Below, in pieces: positions 31,435 to 38,513 of a stretch of 46,527 bases of DNA. The stretch's first letter is position 1; every line of letters starts with the position of its first letter. This DNA comes from Gemmatimonadaceae bacterium (GTDB lineage Bacteria; Gemmatimonadota; Gemmatimonadetes; Gemmatimonadales; Gemmatimonadaceae): positions 1-46,527 of the forward strand of contig CANGXD010000016.1 of NCBI GenBank assembly GCA_947457545.1, given 5' to 3'. Below the pieces are notes generated by a model. The model had not been told where the DNA came from and made no database searches. It was given only the letters and a program-made list of their open reading frames with translations. The translations under genes were made by a program, and so were the position numbers.

Positions 31435-33507
31435 TCACGCGGCGTGCGACGCCATCGTCGGCGCACCTTCGCTCCGCCGGACGAGCGTGAGGATGGAGTA
31501 CACGGCCACGGCCTCGCCGTTTTGGTTCATGACCTCCACATCCCACTCCACTACTCCCTGTGGAATCGTGCCTTCGGGCGTGTCTTTCGCCGTCTTCTGT
31601 TTGACGGTGAGTCGCACGTGAATGGTGTCGCCGGGATACACGGGCTTGGTGAAGCGCAGCTTCTCGAGGCCGTAATTGGCGAGCACCGGGCCAAGGTCGG
31701 GATCGACGAACAGGCCGGCCGCCGCCGAGACGATGAAGTACCCGTGCGCCACACGTCCTTCGAAGACACCGTTGCTGCGCGCTTCGTCGTCGTTCATGTG
31801 CGCGTAGAAGGTATCGCCACTGAGCTTGGCGAACGCCTCGACATCGTCGAGGGTGATCGTGCGCGTTTTGGTGATGATCGTGTCGCCCACCACCAATTCA
31901 TCGAACGTCTTGCGGAAGGGATGCACCGTATCGGTCTTCTCTTCGGCCCCCTTGGTCCACTCGCGCGTGATGGCGGTAAGCATGCTGGGGCTGCCCTGCA
32001 AAGCGACGCGCTGCAGATAGTGCGTCACACCTCGTGCGCCGCCCATTTCTTCGCCACCACCGGCGCGTCCCGGCCCGCCGTGCACAAGGTTGGGGAGCGG
32101 GGATCCGTGGCCGGTGCTTTCCTTCGCGCTCGTACGGTCGAGCACCAGCATACGCCCGTGATAGCAGGCGGCGCCAAGGATGATCTCCTGCGCGACCTTG
32201 GGGTCGTGCGTGATGAGCGATCCCACGAGCGAGCCGCGCCCCATGCGGGCAAGCTGCACGGCTTCGCCAAGGTCGCGGTACGGCATGACCGTGTTGACGG
32301 GACCGAAGGCTTCGATGTCATGCGGCTCGAGGCGGTTGAGCGCATCGGCGCAATAGAGCAACTCGGGCGCAAAGAACGCCCCCTTGTCGCGGTCGGCCCC
32401 CACCACCTGGAAGTCACCGCCACCATACACGCGTTCGGCGGCCGCACGAATGGCTTGGGCGCTCGAAGCCACCGACGCCATCTGCCCGCGTGAGGCCAGC
32501 GGGCCCATGCGAACGCCTTCCGTGGTGGGGTCACCAATGCTGGTGCTCGCGAGACGCTTGGAGAGCGCCTGAATGACCGCCTCTTCAAGACCGGCCGGGA
32601 CGATGGTGCGACGGATGGCCGTGCACTTCTGACCGGCCTTCGTCGTCATCTCGCGCGTGACTTCCTTGATGAACAGATCGAACTCTTCGGTACCCGGCAC
32701 CGCATCCGGCCCAAGGATGGAGCAGTTGAGCGAGTCGGCTTCCATGTTGAAGCGCACCGAGTGCTGCATGATGCTGGGCGCCGCCTTGAGCTTCTGGCCG
32801 GTCGCGGCCGAGCCGGTGAAGGCAACGATGTCCTGCTCTTCGACATGCTCGAGCAACGTGCGCGCTTCACCGCAGATGAGCTGCAACGCCCCTTTGGGAA
32901 ACTCGTTTGTCTCGACGATGGCCTTGAACACGGCATGCGTGAGATGGCTGCCGGTCGTGCTTGGCTTCACGATGCACGGCACGCCGGCGAGCAACGCCGG
33001 CGCGAGCTTCTCGAGCATCCCCCACACGGGAAAGTTGAAGGCGTTGATATGCACCGCCGCGCCTTCCATGGGCACGAGAATGTGCCGGCCAACGAAGGTG
33101 CCGTTCTTGGAGAGCGGCTCGGTGGGGCCTTCCACGTGGAACCGTTCGTTGGTGAACTCGCGACGTCCACGGCTGGCGTAGGCAAAGAAGGTGGCAATAC
33201 CGCCTTCGATATCGACCCACGAGTCGGCGCGCGTGGCACCGGTCATGTATGAGAGCGGATAGAACTCTTCTTTGCGCTCCATGAGCGCGATCGCCACGCG
33301 CTTGAGCATCAGCGCGCGCTGATGGAAGGTATACGAGCGCAACACCGGGCCGCCCACGCGGCGCGCGTACTGCAACATGGCCTTGAAGTCGAGGCCATGA
33401 CTGGACGTCTCACCGATCACATCACCGGTGACGGCATGAATCAGTTCGGTCTTGGGTGCCAAACCTTCCACCCACTCACCAAGCGCAAAGTTCTGCAAGT
33501 GCAACAT
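31435..33507 (-). CDS. paaZ: PaaZ: oxepin-CoA hydrolase / semialdehyde dehydrogenase
   Basis: 690 residues, a fused aldehyde dehydrogenase and MaoC hydratase domain, as in E. coli PaaZ (681). The ALDH part has the catalytic Glu256 in FNMEADS and Cys295 in AGQKCTAIRR, both at the E. coli numbers. The C-terminal hydratase from about 535 has the Asp565-x4-His570 pair in GDTFYAH. It opens the oxepin ring and oxidises the resulting aldehyde to 3-oxo-5,6-dehydrosuberyl-CoA. The ATG at 33507 shares one base with the paaY stop (TGATG) and has GGAG 8 nt upstream. The frame is open to 33546 but overlaps paaY. Last core gene of the paaG-Z unit. Confidence 0.95.
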   Translation of the reverse strand: MLHLQNFALGEWVEGLAPKTELIHAVTGDVIGETSSHGLDFKAMLQYARRVGGPVLRSYTFHQRALMLKRVAIALMERKEEFYPLSYMTGATRADSWVDIEGGIATFFAYASRGRREFTNERFHVEGPTEPLSKNGTFVGRHILVPMEGAAVHINAFNFPVWGMLEKLAPALLAGVPCIVKPSTTGSHLTHAVFKAIVETNEFPKGALQLICGEARTLLEHVEEQDIVAFTGSAATGQKLKAAPSIMQHSVRFNMEADSLNCSILGPDAVPGTEEFDLFIKEVTREMTTKAGQKCTAIRRTIVPAGLEEAVIQALSKRLASTSIGDPTTEGVRMGPLASRGQMASVASSAQAIRAAAERVYGGGDFQVVGADRDKGAFFAPELLYCADALNRLEPHDIEAFGPVNTVMPYRDLGEAVQLARMGRGSLVGSLITHDPKVAQEIILGAACYHGRMLVLDRTSAKESTGHGSPLPNLVHGGPGRAGGGEEMGGARGVTHYLQRVALQGSPSMLTAITREWTKGAEEKTDTVHPFRKTFDELVVGDTIITKTRTITLDDVEAFAKLSGDTFYAHMNDDEARSNGVFEGRVAHGYFIVSAAAGLFVDPDLGPVLANYGLEKLRFTKPVYPGDTIHVRLTVKQKTAKDTPEGTIPQGVVEWDVEVMNQNGEAVAVYSILTLVRRSEGAPTMASHAA

Positions 33508-34118
33508 CACCGGGTCTCCGTGCTGGAACGCTGAGTGTCTTTCCAATTCTTCAGGATGGCCGACTGCACTGGGCGGTCGGCCGGGATCTCACGTAATGGC
33601 TCCACCGGATGCCACGCACCGCGCATGGCGGCAGGCAACTGCTGATAGAGCGCGGTGCCTTCTGACTTCCACGCGAGCATCTCGTCGCTCACGTCTTTCA
33701 CGATCTTGGCGGGGTTGCCCACCACGACCTTCCGATCGGGGACGACCATATCGGTGGGCACGAAGCACAGCGCTCCCACCACACAGCCGCTGCCGATGAC
33801 CGCGTTGTCCATGATCACGGCGTTCATCCCCACCAGCGAGTTCGCTCCGATGCGCGCGCCGTGCACGATGGCTCCATGCCCGATATGCGCCCCCGCCTCG
33901 AGTGTCACCACCACACCGGGAAACATGTGAATCGTGCAGTTCTCCTGCACGTTGCACCCGTCCTCGATGACGATGCCACCCCAATCACCTCGAATCGCCG
34001 CACCAGGACCCACATACACGTCACGCCCGATGACCACGTTGCCCGTGACCGAAGCCAGAGGATGCACGAACGCGCTCTCGTGGACGACGGGAATGAACCC
34101 TTCAAAGGCGTAGACCAT
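33507..34118 (-). CDS. paaY: PaaY: hexapeptide-repeat thioesterase
   Basis: 203 residues. A left-handed beta-helix of hexapeptide repeats ('VIGRDVYVGPGAAIRGDWGG', 'IGHGAIVHGARIGANSLVG') of the gamma-carbonic-anhydrase type, then a C-terminal helix with 'PAKIVKDVSDEML' and 'YQQLPAAMRGAWHPVEPLRE', as in PaaY. PaaY releases CoA from dead-end ring-hydroxylated thioesters such as 2-hydroxycyclohepta-1,4,6-triene-1-formyl-CoA. Metal-ligand His positions are in TIHMF and the IGHGAIVHG repeat. The ATG at 34118 directly adjoins a heptamer-repeat element and has no visible Shine-Dalgarno. Overlaps paaZ by one base. Confidence 0.9.
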   Translation of the reverse strand: MVYAFEGFIPVVHESAFVHPLASVTGNVVIGRDVYVGPGAAIRGDWGGIVIEDGCNVQENCTIHMFPGVVVTLEAGAHIGHGAIVHGARIGANSLVGMNAVIMDNAVIGSGCVVGALCFVPTDMVVPDRKVVVGNPAKIVKDVSDEMLAWKSEGTALYQQLPAAMRGAWHPVEPLREIPADRPVQSAILKNWKDTQRSSTETR

Positions 34119-34342
34119 TTCTGAGAACTGAGTTCCGAGAGGTGAGACTGAGAGCTGAGAGCTCGGAGTCGAGACGTTGATAGGGGTGAGAGTCGAGCTG
34201 GCCAGCGGCGAGGAGCGAGATGTACTGCAGTGGTGGTACCCCTGACTTCTCACTGCTGGCCAGCTCGACTCTCACCGCCTATCCAGAACTCAGTTCTGAG
34301 TTCTGAGATCTGAGATCTGAGTTCTGAGTCCTGAGATCTCAG
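34119..34342. repeat. heptamer-repeat/inverted-repeat element in paaJ-paaY gap
   Basis: The whole paaJ-paaY gap is one composite element. Left part (34119-34173): degenerate 7-base units of the form NNNTGAG/NNNCGAG. Then a 28-base arm at 34179-34206, a 48-base central region (34207-34254) holding PstI- and KpnI-like palindromes (CTGCAG, GGTACC), and the complementary 29-base arm at 34255-34283 (identical apart from one extra base). Right part (34294-34342): seven direct heptamers, TTCTGAG/ATCTGAG/TCCTGAG types. The last heptamer contains the paaJ stop (34341-34339), and the first directly adjoins the paaY ATG. No transposase is present. Likely a miniature repeat or REP-like element. Confidence 0.85.
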
Positions 34343-35586
34343 TCGGCGCGTTCCAGAAGGAGGGCGAACCCCTGTCCCACCCCGATGCACATGGTGCAGA
34401 GGGCGTATCGTCCGCCGGTGTGCTGCAGTTGTCTGGCGGCGGTGAGTGCGAGTCGTGCGCCGCTCATGCCGAGTGGGTGCCCGAGGGCGATGGCGCCGCC
34501 GTTGGGGTTGACGCGGGGGTCGTCGTCGGCAATACCGAGTTCACGGAGGCAGGCGAGCCCCTGCGCGGCGAAGGCTTCGTTGAGTTCGATCACGTCCATC
34601 TGGTCGAGCGTGAGGCCGGCCCGTTCGAGAACGAGGCGTGTGGCGGGGACAGGGCCCATGCCCATGATGCGCGGCTCCACACCCGCGGCGGCGCTGGCAA
34701 CCACGCGAGCAAGGGGTGTGAGGCCGAAGCGCGATAACGCGGCGTCGCCGGCGAGCAGCAGGGCGGCGGCGCCGTCGTTGAGGCCACTGGCGTTGCCGGC
34801 AGTCACGCTTCCCTGTCCGTCGTGGCGGAATGCCGGCTTGAGACGCGCGAGCGTCTCGAGCGTGGTGTCTGGACGGAGAAACTCGTCCTGCGCCACAACG
34901 ACCGCATCGCCTTTCTTCTGTGGAATGGTGACCGGCGCAATCTCGGAGGCAAAACGGCCGGCGGCGCGCGCCGCAGCCGCCTTCTGTTGCGAGCGTACCG
35001 CAAACGCATCCTGATCGGCGCGCGAGACTCCATACTGCGCCGCGACATTCTCTGCGGTCTCGCCCATGCTGTCGGTACCGTGCATGGCCTTCATGGCGGG
35101 GTTCACGAAGCGCCAGCCGAGGCTCGTGTCGAACAGTTGCACATCGCGCGCAAAGGGGGTGCTGCCCTTGCTCAAGACGAACGGCGCGCGCGTCATGCTC
35201 TCGACACCGCCGGCGATGTACACGGCGCCTTCCCCGGCGCGAATCGCCCGCGCCGCGCCAGCCACAGCCGACAAACCCGAGGCGCACAGCCGGTTCACCG
35301 TCTCGCCCGGTACCGTGACCGGGAGGCCCGCGAGCAGCGCCGACATGCGCGCCACGTTGCGATTGTCCTCGCCGGCCTGATTGGCACACCCCATGATCAC
35401 GTCAGCCACGGCGGCTGCATCGAAGTCCGGCGCCTGTGCCCTCACCTGCGCGACGAGCGCCTTGATGACGTGTGCGCCGAGATCGTCGGCGCGGATGCTG
35501 CTCAACGCCCCACCGAGGTTGCCGATGGGGGTACGTACACCATCGACCAGCCACGCCTGCGTGGCGTTCGTATGTCCTGCGGCCAT
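34339..35586 (-). CDS. paaJ: PaaJ-type acetyl-CoA acyltransferase (thiolase)
   Basis: 415 residues. Thiolase with nucleophile Cys101 in NRLCASG, His370 in LGHPLG and Cys400 in CTMCIGVGQG. The N-terminal 'VDGVRTPIGNLGGALSSIRA' is the PaaJ/PcaF signature. It cleaves 3-oxoadipyl-CoA to succinyl-CoA and acetyl-CoA and 3-oxo-5,6-dehydrosuberyl-CoA to acetyl-CoA and 2,3-dehydroadipyl-CoA, both in the phenylacetate pathway. The ATG at 35586 has GGAG 7 nt upstream; a GTG one codon earlier is possible. Its stop codon lies inside the last heptamer of the repeat element that separates it from paaY. Confidence 0.92.
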   Translation of the reverse strand: MAAGHTNATQAWLVDGVRTPIGNLGGALSSIRADDLGAHVIKALVAQVRAQAPDFDAAAVADVIMGCANQAGEDNRNVARMSALLAGLPVTVPGETVNRLCASGLSAVAGAARAIRAGEGAVYIAGGVESMTRAPFVLSKGSTPFARDVQLFDTSLGWRFVNPAMKAMHGTDSMGETAENVAAQYGVSRADQDAFAVRSQQKAAAARAAGRFASEIAPVTIPQKKGDAVVVAQDEFLRPDTTLETLARLKPAFRHDGQGSVTAGNASGLNDGAAALLLAGDAALSRFGLTPLARVVASAAAGVEPRIMGMGPVPATRLVLERAGLTLDQMDVIELNEAFAAQGLACLRELGIADDDPRVNPNGGAIALGHPLGMSGARLALTAARQLQHTGGRYALCTMCIGVGQGFALLLERAD

Positions 35587-35617
35587 CACGAATCTCCGAA
35601 AGCAAAGGCGAGGTGGA

Positions 35618-36040
35618 TCATGTTCCCAGCTCGTGTGTGCGCGTCGTGCGGTACACCGTGCCTCGGAAATAGCCCACCGGAATGTCGTCCTGATTACGAA
35701 TGGTCACGTCGACGAACGCCAACCGATTGGTGGTGCTCTGTTCGACGGCGGTCGCGGTGAGCACATCACCCGGGCGCGATGCCACGGGAATACTGAGCGT
35801 CATGTCGATCGCGACGCTGAGTGTGCCGCCGGCGTTGGTGGCAAAGGCGAACGCACTGTCGGCCAGCGAAAAGAGCGCCCCGCCGTGCAGCGTGCCGAAG
35901 CCGTTCACCATATCATCGCGCACCTGCATGCGCACGACCGCCTGTCCAACAGCTGAAGACAGCACCTCCATACCCATCAGCTGGGAGAAGGCATCGCGCT
36001 GCATGAGATGGGCGACGACGGCCTCGGGCGCGTGACTCAT
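35618..36040 (-). CDS. paaI: PaaI: acyl-CoA thioesterase (hotdog fold)
   Basis: 140 residues, a single hotdog domain. The motif 'NGFGTLHGGALFSLADSAF' holds Asn46, His52 and Asp61, the number of the catalytic Asp in the E. coli PaaI family. It hydrolyses hydroxyphenylacetyl-CoA and related thioesters to free CoA trapped in dead ends. Overlaps the paaH stop by one base (TGATG at 36038-36042), so it is coupled to it. The 31-nt gap to paaJ is the longest ordinary gap of this unit. Confidence 0.92.
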   Translation of the reverse strand: MSHAPEAVVAHLMQRDAFSQLMGMEVLSSAVGQAVVRMQVRDDMVNGFGTLHGGALFSLADSAFAFATNAGGTLSVAIDMTLSIPVASRPGDVLTATAVEQSTTNRLAFVDVTIRNQDDIPVGYFRGTVYRTTRTHELGT

Positions 36041-37260
36041 CAGGCGCGCGCCGGATCGAGCAGCGACCGTCCCGCCTGCACTGCACGACGCAAACGCACA
36101 CTGGCGCGGTACCGGTCATCGCCCGTTTCGAACTGCAGCGCCTGCAATTGCGCGAGCACGTTGGCGGGACCGAGCTCGTCGCCCCACGACAACAACCCCT
36201 TGGGATAGTTCACGCCCGTCGTCATGGCGAGTTCCACATCGGCGCTGCTGCACACGTTGAGATGCACGGCATCGACCGCTTCGTTCACCAGCATGACCAG
36301 CACGCGGTGCACAATGGCCTCGGCCAGTACCGGATCTTCCGTTGGCGCGGGCTGTACCGCGCCTTCGGCGTAGTCATAGAAGCCGCGACCGCTCTTGCGC
36401 CCGAGCCATCCCGCTTCGACCAGCCGCTGTTGGTGCAGACTCGGACGATAGCGGGGATCGTGAAACATGCTGTCGAACACCGACCGGGTCACGGCGAAAT
36501 TGATGTCGTGCCCGATGAAATCCATGAGCTCGAACGGGCCCATACGAAATCCGCCCACCGTCTTGAGCGCCCAGTCGATCGTGGCGCAATCGGCGAGGCC
36601 TTCCTCTCGCAGGCGCAGGGCTTCGCCGTAAAACGGGCGGGCCACGCGATTGACGATGAAGCCGGGCGTGTCGGCCGCGACGACCGTCACCTTCTTCCAC
36701 GAGGCCGCAAGCGCGCGAGCGGTCTCCGCCGTCTCCGGCGACGTACTGATCGCGGGGATGATCTCCACCAGCGGCATGACCGGCGCCGGATTGAAGAAGT
36801 GCACTCCCACCACCCGCGCCTTGTGCTCGCAGGCCCCGGCAAGCGCCGCAATCGACAACGACGACGTGTTCGATGCCAGGATCGTCGCCGGCGTCACGAC
36901 CCGCTCCAGCGTGCGCAGGAGCTCCTGTTTCGCATCCAGGCGTTCGACGATCGCTTCGATCACCATCACGCAGTTCGCCATCGGCGCCAGCGCTTCGGCG
37001 GTCACCTGTTCGACATACGTGATCCGCCCCAGCATGGCGTCGGCTCCTTCGCGCGTGAGGCGCCCCTTCTCCACCTCACGCGCGACAGCGCGCTCGTGGC
37101 CACTGCGCGCACGCGCCACAGCGGCCGGCATCGCATCGGCGAGCACCACGTGGTGCCCGTGCATCGCGGCCACCTGCGCGATGCCCGCCCCCATCGCGCC
37201 CGCACCGACGACGCCGATCGGTGCGCGCGTGCTGTCTAACGATCCGGTCACAGACGTCAT
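36040..37260 (-). CDS. paaH: PaaH: 3-hydroxyacyl-CoA dehydrogenase
   Basis: 406 residues. NAD-binding motif GAGAMGAG at 19-26, followed by the dehydrogenase core with Ser130-Asn131 and His154 in VGVHFFNPAP, and the second helical half with 'DFIGHDINFAVTRSVFD' and 'GWLGRKSGRGFYDYAEG'. A third helical section near 320-400 repeats the C-terminal domain, as in PaaH. It oxidises 3-hydroxyadipyl-CoA to 3-oxoadipyl-CoA. The ATG at 37260 overlaps the paaG stop by four bases (ATGA). E. coli PaaH is about 475 residues, so this is a short form. Confidence 0.92.
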   Translation of the reverse strand: MTSVTGSLDSTRAPIGVVGAGAMGAGIAQVAAMHGHHVVLADAMPAAVARARSGHERAVAREVEKGRLTREGADAMLGRITYVEQVTAEALAPMANCVMVIEAIVERLDAKQELLRTLERVVTPATILASNTSSLSIAALAGACEHKARVVGVHFFNPAPVMPLVEIIPAISTSPETAETARALAASWKKVTVVAADTPGFIVNRVARPFYGEALRLREEGLADCATIDWALKTVGGFRMGPFELMDFIGHDINFAVTRSVFDSMFHDPRYRPSLHQQRLVEAGWLGRKSGRGFYDYAEGAVQPAPTEDPVLAEAIVHRVLVMLVNEAVDAVHLNVCSSADVELAMTTGVNYPKGLLSWGDELGPANVLAQLQALQFETGDDRYRASVRLRRAVQAGRSLLDPARA

Positions 37261-38054
37261 TTCCCCTGATAGACCGGGGCGCGCTTCTCGAGGAACGCGC
37301 GCACCCCTTCTTCGTAGTCGGCAGTGCGTCCCGCCTCGTGCATCGCCTGTGCCTCGACGTCGAGCTGCGCGTCGAGCGAATTCGCGAAGCTGGCGTTGAG
37401 AGCACGCTTGGTCAGGCCGAAGCCGCGCGTTGCCTGCGAGGCCAGCTGCGTGGCGAGCTGCGTGACGGTCTGCATGAGTGACTCACGCGGCACCACATCC
37501 CAGATGAGCCCCCACTCTTTGGCCTTGGCGGCCGGCATCTTCTCCGCGAGGAAGAACATACCGGTGGCGCGCTGCATCCCCACGAGCCGCGGCACGAAGA
37601 AGGTGCCGCTGGTGTCGGGAATGAGCCCAAGCTTGGCGAAGCTCTCCACGAAGCTCGCCTCCTCCGCCGCGATCGTCAGGTCGCAGGCAAACGCGAGATT
37701 GGCGCCGGCACCGGCCGCAATGCCGTTCACCGCGCAGAGCACCGGCTTTTCGAGAGTGCGAATGGCGCGGATGATCGGGTTGTAGCTGGCTTTGACGATC
37801 TCGCCGATATCCGGAATGGGCCCGCCGTCTTGCGGCAGCGCTTCCGCCAGATCCTGCCCGGCACAAAAGCCCCGACCGGCGCCGGTGAGAACGACGGCAC
37901 GAACCTGATCGTCGGCCGCGGCGTCGGCGAGCGCCGCCTGCAGCGCCATCGCCATATCGCGGGTGAAGCTGTTCAGCACGTCGGGGCGATTGAGCGTCAG
38001 GGTAAGGACGCCGTGCGCCTGCTCGACGAGGAGGGAAGCCGAGGAATAGGACAT
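37257..38054 (-). CDS. paaG: PaaG: ring-1,2-epoxyphenylacetyl-CoA isomerase
   Basis: 265 residues, crotonase fold. 'GAGRGFCAGQDLAEAL' (about 58-73) is the PaaG oxyanion region, and Asp147 in GLIPDTSG is at the catalytic Asp position of PaaG, where hydratases have Glu. It converts the ring epoxide to oxepin-CoA. First gene of the paaG-H-I-J-Y-Z unit. Directly upstream of the ATG stands an extended -10 (TGCTAGCTT) with only six bases between it and the start codon, which suggests a leaderless message. The GGGG beside the ATG has no room to serve as a ribosome site. Confidence 0.92.
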   Translation of the reverse strand: MSYSSASLLVEQAHGVLTLTLNRPDVLNSFTRDMAMALQAALADAAADDQVRAVVLTGAGRGFCAGQDLAEALPQDGGPIPDIGEIVKASYNPIIRAIRTLEKPVLCAVNGIAAGAGANLAFACDLTIAAEEASFVESFAKLGLIPDTSGTFFVPRLVGMQRATGMFFLAEKMPAAKAKEWGLIWDVVPRESLMQTVTQLATQLASQATRGFGLTKRALNASFANSLDAQLDVEAQAMHEAGRTADYEEGVRAFLEKRAPVYQGK

Positions 38055-38198
38055 CCCCGAAAGCTAGCACGGGGGCGCTGACAGGGGACCGTGCCGCCCT
38101 GTTTCACGTGGTGTTTCCTTCACGGGCGTTTGCCTCGCGCTTTTGCGGTCCGGAGCGTACGATCTACGCGTCATCCCACCCCAAAGAGGGAGCGTCCC
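38055..38198. promoter_or_regulatory. divergent promoter region before paaG
   Basis: On the minus strand a -10-like TAGCTT (38066-38061) preceded by TGC gives an extended -10, and transcription should start at or near the paaG ATG. No good -35 is present, which suggests an activator. A CACGTG palindrome with flanks (TTTCACGTGGTG, 38101-38112) lies about 50 bases upstream and is the best operator candidate. The plus-strand gene has its own GGGAG ribosome site 6 nt before ATG 38199. Confidence 0.5.
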
Positions 38199-38495
38199 AT
38201 GGATTCGTCGGCATTGCAGTGGCTTGCGGGCATCGGCTGGACGGCATTTTCCTGGGCGTTGGCGGGGCTCCTCCTGCTCAACGCGACGGCCGTCGTCGCC
38301 TTGATCGTCAGCCGCGACCGCACACTGGTCCAGCGCTTCACCTCCCTGTGGCTTGCCGGCAACCTGTTGCTCCTCTGCATCGGCGTCGGCGTCCCCAGTG
38401 TCACGGCCGTGGCACGTCTGGCGATCATGGGCGCGAAAGCCGTGACGCCCAACGCCGTCTCCTTCGCCGCCAACGCTCCCGATTCGGAGAAGTAG
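38199..38495 (+). CDS. small two-to-three-helix membrane protein
   Basis: 98 residues. Three hydrophobic stretches: about 8-36 (WLAGIGWTAFSWALAGLLLL), 49-66 (LWLAGNLLLLCIGVGVP) and a weaker one at 68-78. No motif recognised. The ATG at 38199 has GGGAG 6 nt upstream, which supports the gene. It precedes the fused E1 gene by 18 nt and is likely in its operon. A link to the dehydrogenase is not apparent from the sequence. Confidence 0.65.
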   Translation: MDSSALQWLAGIGWTAFSWALAGLLLLNATAVVALIVSRDRTLVQRFTSLWLAGNLLLLCIGVGVPSVTAVARLAIMGAKAVTPNAVSFAANAPDSEK

Positions 38496-38513
38496 TTGGC
38501 AGATTAGTAGGCT

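Noticed and set aside
34294-34342. Possible CRISPR or VNTR array in the paaJ-paaY gap
   Set aside because: Seven-base units without spacers; it is better described as part of a composite repeat element.
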